Shown here piece by piece: positions 43,462 to 51,304 of a DNA stretch of 64,000 bases. Location: the NCBI GenBank assembly GCA_028293765.1, contig JAQGOG010000150.1, positions 1 to 64,000 on the forward strand, written 5' to 3'. Each line of letters begins with the position of its first letter. Positions within the stretch are counted from its first letter, which is position 1. The notes beneath the pieces were generated by a model that saw only the letters and a list, made by a program, of their open reading frames with translations, did not search any database and was not told where the DNA came from. The stretch comes from Gammaproteobacteria bacterium (GTDB lineage: Bacteria; Pseudomonadota; Gammaproteobacteria; Steroidobacterales; Steroidobacteraceae). A program made the position numbers and the translations under genes.

Positions 43462-46137
43462 CTACTTTTCCTGGAACCTGTACCCGAACTGCAGGCTCAC
43501 CGTCCTGGGACGGGTGATGGTATTCATCTTGACGAACTGGTTGTAGTTCGAAAACAGATCGCCGCGTACATCGGTGAGGTTCGACGCATACAGCTGCACG
43601 TTCCACGCGTCCTTCGACACACCGACGGATGCATCGTACGTGGTGAAACCCGGCTGGTCATAACGCGTCGGCGTAACCTGATCGACTTCGGTTTGTATGC
43701 CGTCGGTCGTCGACCAAGAGTGCGCCCGATGCGTGGCGGCAACCTGCAGGAACGTCTGATAGTCGGCAACGACAGGAAAGTCGTACCGGGCGCGCACATT
43801 CGCCTGAAAGGGAGGCGATTGCGCGAGCGGATCGTTCTTCGTTCCGAACGGGTTGCCGTACGGAGTCCCGTTCGGCTTGAGAACCTGTGACCAGTTGATG
43901 GGGTGGCCGTTGACGTCGTTGAGCGAGACTTCCTTGTACAGCCAGCTGTGGTTCCATGACGCCGCAGCGGTCAGCGTCAGTCCGCGAGTCACGCGGCCCA
44001 CGATCTCGGTCTCGAGGCCCTTGACGTGATATTGGGGCCCATTCGTCGAAAACGTCAGATTGCCCAGCAGGCCCGGGTTGAAGAGCCCGATCTGCACATC
44101 CTTCCAATCCTCGTAGTACACCGCGCCGTTGAACTGAATACGATGATCCACCCATTCGGTCTTCCAGCCGATCTCGTTGTTGACCAGAGTGTCCGGCTGG
44201 AATCCGATCGGAGTCTGGAAGGTTTTCACCAACGGCGAAGTGGCGGGTGCCACGAACCCCGAAGCGCGGTTGAAGCCACCGGGACGGAAGCCCTGCGACC
44301 ATGTGTAGTACACCAGCGCGTCCCTGGTCACCTTCCAGCTCAGATTGACGCGACTGCGGAAGCCCGTGTAGCGCTTGCTGAGACCCACCGACGAGTCGGA
44401 GTACGCACTGTTTCCGGCAGGCACTTTCAACGTATTGAGATTCGTGCCGCCGACGCAGGGATCAGCGGTCGTGGCAGGCGTGCTCGCCCCTTCGTAGATG
44501 CCACCCGGGCGGCAGCCAAAACTGCCTTGCACCACCCCGGTTTGGAAAGTGTCCATCCGGTAATAGCGCGTACCCACGGTCGCGGTCAGTGTCTTGGGAA
44601 TGATTTCGAAGTCGGTCGATGCGAACGCCGCCTTCTGGGAATAGCCACGCGTGACATCGTCGTAGAAGGCATCGCCCGGATTGCGCACATTGGGATTGTT
44701 CGCGGTCCCGCCCGCTACCGGTTGCAGCGGCGCAAAGCCGGTTTCCGGGGCCCTGTAGAACCAGTCCGACTCGTTGTGAATGCCGAACTGTTCCCAGAAC
44801 AGACCGCCGATCGCGCGCCACCGCCAGTCATCGGGGGTGCTCAAGCGGAACTCGTGACTCTGGTGCCTGTTCACCTCATGCACTTTGTACGTCGAAGCCG
44901 GCGAAAAACACTGTCCAGGGCTATTCGTGGTCTTGACGTTCTTGCCCGTGACGGGGTCCTTTGCAAAGGGTGATCCCGGCAGGTTGCATTGATAGTAGTC
45001 CGCATACACGCCGCGCGCGTAGTTGGTGTAATCGGCGACCTGATCGACCGTACGGACCAGATAGCCGCCCGTATAGACAGCCTTGAGCTGCCCGATCCGG
45101 CCACTGAGCGTCCACGCCGTGTTGGTGAATTTGTCCTTGTCGATGTTGGGCTGGAAGAGCGTCACGGATAGCGGGGGCAACGCCTGCCCGTCCGAGCCGT
45201 TCGGCATCTCCGCGAAGACGCCGTCCGCTTCCATGTTCTGATACGACTGTGTGACGAGGGCGTTCCAGTCGTCGTTGATCTCCCAGAGAACCGAGGCGCG
45301 AATCCCCTTGTATGTCACGGGGTTGATGTTGCTGCCGGCAAACTTGTCGTTATTGATCACGTTGCTGGGCGGCACTACGCCATTGAAATATCCCTGGATG
45401 CCACGATCGCTCGGCAAGCGGGTGAAGGTGCTGGCAACGTTGTCGATGTAGCCGCCGCGCGACTCGTTATAGATCACTGCGCGCGCCGCGAGCTTGTCAC
45501 GAATCAGCGGAAGGTTGAGGGTCGCGTCGAGGTTGCTGCTCGGATCACCGTGAGCAGTGGTTCCGTAGCCGGCGTTGAAATTCGCCTCGGTGGTGTTGAG
45601 CTTCGGCTTGTTCGTGATATAGCGAATCACGCCCGCCTGCGCCCCGGCGCCAAACAGCGTCCCTTGCGGGCCTTCGAGCACTTCGACGCGCTCGAGATCC
45701 GCCGCGTAGATGTCGAGATTGCGGCCCGGCAGCTGCGCGGACTGTTCATCCAGATAGACCGCGACGTTGGGAAAGCTACCCGTGGCGCCCGTGGACTGGT
45801 TGCCGTCTTCGGTGGTGGCGAGACCGCGCATGTAGATCTGGCTCTGGCCCGGGCCGTGACTGGCCGCGGACACGTTCGGCAGGAACTTCAAATAGTCTTC
45901 GAAGGTTGTGATGTTCAGCTGCGTCAGCGTTTCGCTGGTCAGCGCGGTGATCATGATCGGAACGTTCTGCGCGCTCTCCTCACGGCGCTGCGCCGTCACG
46001 ATGACTTCGTTGATCCCCATGCCCGTCGTATCCGACGCGGCCGTGTCGCTCCCGGCAGGAGCCGCGGCACTGGCGGCGCCGGCGTGCGCGCCCAGGATGG
46101 CGGCGACCGCGCAAGACACTTTCTGGTTCGCTTTCAA
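43462..46137 (-). CDS. TonB-dependent receptor, first gene of the eight-gene operon
   Basis: An 891-residue outer-membrane receptor: signal peptide (KANQKVSCAVAAILGAHAG), TonB-box-like INEVIVTAQRREESAQNVP, plug with VEVLEGPQGTLFGAGAQAG, and a large barrel ending in VSLQFGYRFQEK (terminal aromatic next to charged residues). It starts with TTG at 46137; the excellent GGAGAG site 4 bp upstream makes this start convincing. It heads a tight minus-strand operon reaching to 33905, so its ligand is probably the substrate of the sulfatase, hydrolase, lyase-like and desaturase-like enzymes encoded there. The ligand is unknown; a sulfated or quaternary-ammonium natural product is plausible. Confidence 0.92.
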   Translation of the reverse strand: MKANQKVSCAVAAILGAHAGAASAAAPAGSDTAASDTTGMGINEVIVTAQRREESAQNVPIMITALTSETLTQLNITTFEDYLKFLPNVSAASHGPGQSQIYMRGLATTEDGNQSTGATGSFPNVAVYLDEQSAQLPGRNLDIYAADLERVEVLEGPQGTLFGAGAQAGVIRYITNKPKLNTTEANFNAGYGTTAHGDPSSNLDATLNLPLIRDKLAARAVIYNESRGGYIDNVASTFTRLPSDRGIQGYFNGVVPPSNVINNDKFAGSNINPVTYKGIRASVLWEINDDWNALVTQSYQNMEADGVFAEMPNGSDGQALPPLSVTLFQPNIDKDKFTNTAWTLSGRIGQLKAVYTGGYLVRTVDQVADYTNYARGVYADYYQCNLPGSPFAKDPVTGKNVKTTNSPGQCFSPASTYKVHEVNRHQSHEFRLSTPDDWRWRAIGGLFWEQFGIHNESDWFYRAPETGFAPLQPVAGGTANNPNVRNPGDAFYDDVTRGYSQKAAFASTDFEIIPKTLTATVGTRYYRMDTFQTGVVQGSFGCRPGGIYEGASTPATTADPCVGGTNLNTLKVPAGNSAYSDSSVGLSKRYTGFRSRVNLSWKVTRDALVYYTWSQGFRPGGFNRASGFVAPATSPLVKTFQTPIGFQPDTLVNNEIGWKTEWVDHRIQFNGAVYYEDWKDVQIGLFNPGLLGNLTFSTNGPQYHVKGLETEIVGRVTRGLTLTAAASWNHSWLYKEVSLNDVNGHPINWSQVLKPNGTPYGNPFGTKNDPLAQSPPFQANVRARYDFPVVADYQTFLQVAATHRAHSWSTTDGIQTEVDQVTPTRYDQPGFTTYDASVGVSKDAWNVQLYASNLTDVRGDLFSNYNQFVKMNTITRPRTVSLQFGYRFQEK

Positions 46138-46525
46138 GCTGCTCTCCCCGATAGTTGAGTACTCTTTTCGGAAAACCGCCTCAGCCTGTCCGCCCCCTCG
46201 CTCGATAAGGGCGCATGCGCGCCCTGACGCGCGGCCGACTCCCCTGACAAGTCACATGCCCGCGTCTCTCGCCCACCGTACACGGCTTTGGTCTGAACAC
46301 CCCTCGCCGTTGCGTTTGTGCAACGGCGGCGCTCCGCTGGCGCCACTCCCCGCCCGAGATTTTCACAATCGGCCGCCCGGTACAAGTCACGAATTTGGAT
46401 CGGGCCATCGAAAAATGTCATGCCCCGTCGAATGAGCAGCGCCGCCTGCTGTGCTGCAAGATGACCCGACACGCACTCGAAAGTCGATGTGTAGTTACGA
46501 CGTCACGGCATCACGAAACCGACAC
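46138..46525. other. 388-bp intergenic promoter region of the TonB-receptor operon
   Basis: No coding sequence is convincing here. The stretch lies between the stop of the second lyase homologue and the start of the TonB receptor, both on the minus strand. It holds the palindrome at 46307-46326, extended by two pairs to 46305-46328, and, next to the receptor, a GGAGAG ribosome site. The size of the gap and the palindrome suggest an independent, regulated promoter for the eight-gene operon rather than read-through from the upstream lyase gene. Confidence 0.6.
46305..46328. promoter_or_regulatory. Palindrome CCGTTGC-N6-GCAACGG upstream of the second TonB receptor
   Basis: The core arms CCGTTGC (46307-46313) and GCAACGG (46320-46326) have a 6-bp spacer (GTTTGT) and extend outward by two pairs to 9-bp arms. 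The centre lies about 180 bp before the receptor's TTG start. It has the same arms and spacing as the copy at 2065-2084, at almost the same distance from a TonB-receptor gene. No T-tract is present in either direction. It is probably an operator for a dimeric regulator acting on both receptors. Confidence 0.55.
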
Positions 46526-48034
46526 CTACGGATAAACAGCAGGAGGATCGGAGCCCCGGATGAGATCCACCGCGGCAGCAATGTCGGCTGCCAGCGGCCG
46601 GTCATCGGCGTATGGCGGCAGCCGCTCGCGCACTATGCGGTAGGCGCGGTCGGTTGCCGGAGCACGGCGCAGCGAGGGATCCTGGAAGTCGTAGGCCTGG
46701 GCCGCCGCGAGAAGCTCGATGGCGAGCACCGTTGAGAAGTTCTCGATGATCTCTATCGCCTTGAGGGCGCTCGCGGTCGCGTGCGGGATTTCATCCTCCT
46801 GCAGCGCTGAGCTCACCCCGCCGTCCAGACTCGACGGCGCCGCCAGGCGGCGATTTTCCGAAGTCAGGGCTAACGCGGTGTATTGAGCGATCATGAGACC
46901 GGACGAGACGCCGGGCCGCTGCGCAAGAAAGGCCGGCAACCCGCTGACGAGCGGATTCACCAGCCGATCGATGCGACGCTCGCAAGTTGCGGCAATCTTG
47001 GCAGCCGCTATCCCCAGGGTGTCCATCGCGAGGGCGAGCGCAGTGCCGATCGGGTGCGCCTGCGAATACACGACGGGATCCTTCAGGGTGCCCGACACGA
47101 TCGGATTGTCCGTCACCGAGGCGAGCTCCCGATCGAGAACGGACTGCGTCGACTCGAGACACTCGCGTACGGCGCCGTGGACCTGCGGAACGGCCCGCAG
47201 ACTCATGGCGTCCTGTGTATGGTGGACGGCGCGTTTCAGGATCTCGCTGCCCTCGAGCAGCTTCACCATCCGCGCTCCGGTCGAGGCAATTCCCTCGGAC
47301 ACCCGGAATTTCAAGGCCTCGGACGCGAATGAAACTGGTTGCAGGCCAATATTCTCGAATGTCATGGCCGCGATCACATCGGCCCAGTCGAGCAGATGAT
47401 GCATCCTGCGCAGCGCCACGCACGCCGGGCCGGTGCTGCAGGGGGTGCCGTTGACGAGGCTGAGACCCTCTTTCGCCTCCAGCTCCAGTGCGGCAACGCC
47501 GAGCCGCCGCAGCGCCTGCGCGCCCGTCATGACGCCCTCGCCAGCATCCACCGACCCGCCGCCCATCAGAACCAGGGAAACGTGCGCCATATGGGTGAGG
47601 TAGCCGATCGAGCCGGAACGGGGCACGATGGGGATGAGATCCTCATTCAGCAGGGCGACCAGGGTCTCGACTACAACCGGACGCACACCGGAACCCCCAT
47701 GTGCGAAGTTATTCACCGCACTGGCCATGATCGCCCGCGTCTCGGGCACCGGCAGCGCACGGCCGACACCGCAGGCGTGACTCATGATGATATTCCGCGA
47801 CAGCAGACGCTGCCGGGGCTCGTCGATGAGCACGTTGGCCAGGGCTCCCACGCCGGTGTTGACCCCATAACAGACCATCCGCCGCTCGGCGATGACGCCT
47901 ACCAGGGCTCTGGCATGCGCGATGCGTGCGAGCGCCGCCGCTGACAGCGACACCCGCGCCCCTGCCGCGATGTCCGCAACACCTTGCCAGGTCAGCGGCG
48001 CGCCTATAACTTGGTCCGTCATGACAATGTCCAT
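46526..48034 (-). CDS. Histidine ammonia-lyase-like protein lacking the MIO triad (cytoplasmic)
   Basis: A 502-residue protein aligning along its whole length with HutH as I recall it: CYGVNTGVG (Tyr56, equivalent to Tyr53), IMSHACGVG, LSLVNGTPCS (Asn195), SGLMIAQYTALALTSENR and ALQEDEIPHA (Glu413). But the MIO-forming GSVGASGDLAPLAH reads GSIGYLTHMAH (141-151), three residues shorter with no Ala-Ser-Gly, and QDPYSLR reads QDAMSLR (Met277 for the catalytic Tyr). It cannot form MIO in the usual way. No signal peptide. It is divergent from an MFS carrier. Candidate function: a MIO-independent elimination such as a trimethylammonia-lyase. The start is unclear (ATG 48034 or 48022; TTG 48043). Confidence 0.82.
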   Translation of the reverse strand: MDIVMTDQVIGAPLTWQGVADIAAGARVSLSAAALARIAHARALVGVIAERRMVCYGVNTGVGALANVLIDEPRQRLLSRNIIMSHACGVGRALPVPETRAIMASAVNNFAHGGSGVRPVVVETLVALLNEDLIPIVPRSGSIGYLTHMAHVSLVLMGGGSVDAGEGVMTGAQALRRLGVAALELEAKEGLSLVNGTPCSTGPACVALRRMHHLLDWADVIAAMTFENIGLQPVSFASEALKFRVSEGIASTGARMVKLLEGSEILKRAVHHTQDAMSLRAVPQVHGAVRECLESTQSVLDRELASVTDNPIVSGTLKDPVVYSQAHPIGTALALAMDTLGIAAAKIAATCERRIDRLVNPLVSGLPAFLAQRPGVSSGLMIAQYTALALTSENRRLAAPSSLDGGVSSALQEDEIPHATASALKAIEIIENFSTVLAIELLAAAQAYDFQDPSLRRAPATDRAYRIVRERLPPYADDRPLAADIAAAVDLIRGSDPPAVYP

Positions 48035-48070
48035 AATCTCCAACGTGTCGGCAGAAGTCTAGAACGACAC

Positions 48071-49399
48071 ATGGCAGCCCGGCCCGCACGGCAGCTCATT
48101 CCGATCCGCTGGCGCGTGTTCGCGTTTCTGTTCGGGTTCGGATTCCTGGCCTACCTGCAGCAAAAGAGCCTGACCATCGCCGCCGCGCGCATGATTCCCG
48201 AGCTCGGCTTCAGCCAGATGCAGATCGGCTGGCTCGAGCAGGTGTTCGTGCTCGGGTACGGGCTGTTCCAACTGCCGGCCGGCGTGCTCGGCCAGCGACT
48301 GGGCGCCCGCCGGACGCTGGCCGTGGCGGGCCTGTTGGCATTCGCCGCCATGGCATTTACGGCGCTCGCTCCGCAACTGCTGAGCGGTAATCCGCTGTTT
48401 GTCGTGCTGCTCGCTCTGCAGCTCCTGCTTGGCGTTTCACAGGCGGCCATCTTCCCCGTCTCGGCCGGTGTATTCGAAGCATGGTTTCCGCCGCATCGCT
48501 GGGCGCTCGTACAAGGCCTGCAGACGATGGGCCTCGGACTCGGCGCCGCTGCCACTCCCCCGCTGATAGCATCGCTGATGGCCGTCGTCGGTTGGGAGAA
48601 GGCGCTTTTATGGACGAGCATGCCGGCGCTCGCTCTCATCGTGGCGTGGGCCTGGTACGGTCGCGACAGCCCGCGTGCGCACCCATCCGTCAGTACGGAG
48701 GAACTCGCCCTTCTGCACGAAACAGCGAACGACGTAGATCAGCGCGTCGCTGTCGGCCACCTGCGCGGCATATTGCTCGATCGCAATGTACTGGCGCTGG
48801 CTGCGTCGTACTTCTGCATGAACTACGTTTTTTATCTGCTCTCCAACTGGTGTTTTCTCTACCTGGTCCAGGAGCGCCACTTCTCGGTGCTCGAAAGCGG
48901 CTGGCTGGCCACCGCGCCCCCGCTTGCGGCCGCCATCGGGGCCGGTGTCGGCGGCGTCATCGCCAGCGCCTTGTTTCAGCGCTATGGCAGCCGGCGCGGA
49001 CTGCGGTTGATCCCGCTGTGCAGCCTGCCGCTGGCCGCCGTGCTGTTGCTCCTCGCGGTACATGCCGGCAATCCATATTGGGCCGTTGTCGCACTCGCCC
49101 TGTGCTTTGGTTGCATCGAGATCACGGAAGGATCCTACTGGGCCACTGCGATGACCATAGGCCGCGGCAACACCATGGCGGTTGGGGCCGTGATGAATAC
49201 CGGCGGCAATCTCGGAGGAATCGTCGGGATTCCTATCATCGCCTACCTCTCGGGGCACGGCGCGTGGAACTCGGCGTTTCTGATTGGCAGCGGATTTGCG
49301 CTCGCGAGCGCTCTTGCGTGGCTGATCATCGACGCGAGTCGTGCTGCTGGAGAGCACGGACCGCAACCGCAGCCAATTCCTGGCTTGACGACGCAGTAG
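48071..49399 (+). CDS. MFS transporter, anion:cation symporter type
   Basis: A 442-residue carrier with about 12 helices. The N-terminal RWRVFAFLFGFGFLAYLQQ and GLFQLPAGVLGQRLGARRTL, and IFPVSAGVFEAWFPPHRWAL, are like ACS-family transporters of organic acids. The ATG at 48071 is chosen because the preceding in-frame stretch lies over the divergent lyase start region. It is separated from that lyase homologue by only about 37 bp, so the two probably share control and the carrier likely moves the lyase's substrate or product. Confidence 0.85.
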   Translation: MAARPARQLIPIRWRVFAFLFGFGFLAYLQQKSLTIAAARMIPELGFSQMQIGWLEQVFVLGYGLFQLPAGVLGQRLGARRTLAVAGLLAFAAMAFTALAPQLLSGNPLFVVLLALQLLLGVSQAAIFPVSAGVFEAWFPPHRWALVQGLQTMGLGLGAAATPPLIASLMAVVGWEKALLWTSMPALALIVAWAWYGRDSPRAHPSVSTEELALLHETANDVDQRVAVGHLRGILLDRNVLALAASYFCMNYVFYLLSNWCFLYLVQERHFSVLESGWLATAPPLAAAIGAGVGGVIASALFQRYGSRRGLRLIPLCSLPLAAVLLLLAVHAGNPYWAVVALALCFGCIEITEGSYWATAMTIGRGNTMAVGAVMNTGGNLGGIVGIPIIAYLSGHGAWNSAFLIGSGFALASALAWLIIDASRAAGEHGPQPQPIPGLTTQ

Positions 49400-49424
49400 C
49401 TCCGGCGTTCTTCGGGTCCGGCCG

Positions 49425-50729
49425 CTATCTCGCGATGGCCTGATAGACGAGAGTCTGGAACTCGCTGACGAATCGCGAATCCGTCGGTGTGTATTGAGTG
49501 AACAGCAGCGCGATCAGGGCCTCTTTTGGGTCGATGACGACCGACGTGCTCGCGTATCCGCCCCAGCCGAACTGGCCCTTCGAACCGAGATTGCCGAGCT
49601 GTGCCGGGTCCACGAGCACGGAGACACCGAGGCCATAGCGGATGCCGTCGGCCCAACTCGCGGTCCCGGGAGGCAGATTGTCGGAGGTCATGAGCTCGAC
49701 AGTCTTGGTTCCGAGGATTCGGGTCCCGTGCAACTCGCCTCCATTCAGGAGCATTTGCGAGAACAGCAGGTAGTCGCGCGGGGTCGAGGCCAGACTCGAG
49801 CCGCCAAACGGATGGTCCGTGAAGTGGGCATACGTATCGTTGCGTGTGCTGTCGGCGTGGAGAGCGCCGGCGCCGTCGAGGCTGTAGCTCGTCGCGTAAC
49901 GGGCCGCCCGGCCGGCGGGAACACCGAAGACCGTGTCTTTCATTCCCAGCGGCTCGAAAAGGGTCTTGCGGCAATAATCGTCGAACCGCATGCCGGAGAA
50001 ATACTCGACCAGGTACGCGAGCACGTCGTGCGAGAAGCTGTAGACCCAGCGCTCGCCTGGCTGGTACAGCAGCGGCATCGTCGCCAGTTTGTCCACGAGC
50101 GCCTGCAGAGAGTCCAGCTTGTCGTACTCGATCCCGGCTGCCCGGTAGGCCAGGTCCACGGGAGTGTCGGAGAAATATCCGTAAGTGAAACCGGCCGTGT
50201 GCCGGAACACGTCCTGAATGGTTATCTTCCGTTTGGGCTCCTGCAGGATCATCCTGCCGTCGGAGTCCAGTCCTGCGAAGACCTTGACGTCACGAAACGC
50301 CGGGATGTATTTCTCGAGGGGATCCGTCAGCTGGAACTTCCCCTGCTCGTAGAGCGTAAGCAGGGCAACGCTCGTGACCGGCTTGGTCATGGAGTAGAGA
50401 CGGAACATCGCGTCGGCGCGCAATGGTTTCGCGGTGTCGATGTCGGCCGCTCCATGGGCTTTCTGGTAAACGATCTTCCCACCCCTGGCGATCAGGACGA
50501 GTGCGCCCGCTTTGCGCTTCTGGGCAATCTCAGCGTCCAGGAAAGCATCGAGGCGTTGGAGACGCTCGGCCGAAAATCCCAGCCTCTGCGGTGAAGTCGT
50601 CTGCGCCTGCTGGGCGTACCCGTCGGTACCGAGGCAGGCGGCTGCGAATGCGACCACCAGCAGCGCGCGCCTCATCGTGGCACCACCCAAATACGTTCCG
50701 CGGCCGAAACCGCGAGCAACTTCTGACAT
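49425..50729 (-). CDS. Secreted serine hydrolase of the beta-lactamase/EstB family
   Basis: A 434-residue class-C beta-lactamase-fold protein. SxxK is SMTK (in LYSMTKPVTSVA), the second motif is YSFSHD, and GWGGYAST sits at the KTG-like position; PQRLGFSAERLQRLDAFLD starts the mature domain. A signal peptide (RRALLVVAFAAACLGTDGYA) precedes it. Such proteins are usually esterases or D-amino-acid amidases, not resistance enzymes. I chose the ATG at 50729 for its GGAGG site 6 bp upstream; an ATG at 50750 overlaps the soxG stop, and ATG 50675 is also possible. It is tied to the soxBDAG operon. Confidence 0.87.
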   Translation of the reverse strand: MSEVARGFGRGTYLGGATMRRALLVVAFAAACLGTDGYAQQAQTTSPQRLGFSAERLQRLDAFLDAEIAQKRKAGALVLIARGGKIVYQKAHGAADIDTAKPLRADAMFRLYSMTKPVTSVALLTLYEQGKFQLTDPLEKYIPAFRDVKVFAGLDSDGRMILQEPKRKITIQDVFRHTAGFTYGYFSDTPVDLAYRAAGIEYDKLDSLQALVDKLATMPLLYQPGERWVYSFSHDVLAYLVEYFSGMRFDDYCRKTLFEPLGMKDTVFGVPAGRAARYATSYSLDGAGALHADSTRNDTYAHFTDHPFGGSSLASTPRDYLLFSQMLLNGGELHGTRILGTKTVELMTSDNLPPGTASWADGIRYGLGVSVLVDPAQLGNLGSKGQFGWGGYASTSVVIDPKEALIALLFTQYTPTDSRFVSEFQTLVYQAIAR

Positions 50730-50746
50730 GCGCGCCTCCAATCTCT

Positions 50747-51304
50747 TCATGGAGTCGCGAAATCGGCCGCGGTCTCCCGGATCCAGGTGAGCAGGTGCTC
50801 CGCGTATACGCGATCGACTATGAGGAGCGTCTCCTCGGGCCGCACGCAAAGTGCGAGCACGGTAACATCGGCGAGGCGGCTACGGCGGCCCTCGCCGATT
50901 TTCGGTGCCGAGGCACTTCCGCCGAGCCGCGCGAGCAGATCGAACACTCGCTCGCCGCACACTCGCAACACGCGGAATCCACCGCTCTGATCCACGACGC
51001 AGCCCTCTCCCGCATCCGCGAGTGCGGCTACTACGTTCGAGAAGCGCTCGCCGTCGACGCCGAGCAAGAGAGTTTCGGTAGGGCTGCGCCACGCAAGAGT
51101 GAATGCGCCAGCCCCCCACGAGGCCGGACCCATCGCCGCCTGCAACACTCCGGGCAACGCCATCCCGACGACAGAGCGAACGGCGGCCGCGAAAACTCCA
51201 TCCGCATTGAAATAGCGTAGCGACGCAATATGCACCGCCAGATCCACACTCACGCGCAGACCGTCCGCTTCGATCGTCGCCTCGCGAGTCAGAGTATCAG
51301 CCAT
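50747..51304 (-). CDS. soxG: Sarcosine oxidase gamma subunit
   Basis: A 185-residue protein matching SoxG in size and position, with a folate-binding GcvT-like fold. Recognisable text includes TLAWRSPTETLLLG, the GEGCVVDQSGGFRVLRV block and CVRPEETLLIVDRVYAEHLL near the C-terminus. SoxG contributes to the heterotetramer that oxidises sarcosine to glycine. The start at 51304 overlaps the soxA stop by 8 bp; a longer frame to 51349 lies inside soxA and is less likely. The family is poorly conserved, so the operon context carries much of the assignment. Confidence 0.85.
   Translation of the reverse strand: MADTLTREATIEADGLRVSVDLAVHIASLRYFNADGVFAAAVRSVVGMALPGVLQAAMGPASWGAGAFTLAWRSPTETLLLGVDGERFSNVVAALADAGEGCVVDQSGGFRVLRVCGERVFDLLARLGGSASAPKIGEGRRSRLADVTVLALCVRPEETLLIVDRVYAEHLLTWIRETAADFATP

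Noticed and set aside
46526-48034. Annotating this as histidine ammonia-lyase (hutH) of the histidine degradation pathway
   Set aside because: The MIO triad and catalytic Tyr are missing, and no hutU, hutI or hutG genes are nearby.
49425-50729. Beta-lactamase-family gene as antibiotic resistance
   Set aside because: It has SxxK and YSF motifs but no classical class-C KTG triad in context, and is operon-linked to soxBDAG; esterase/amidase function is more likely.
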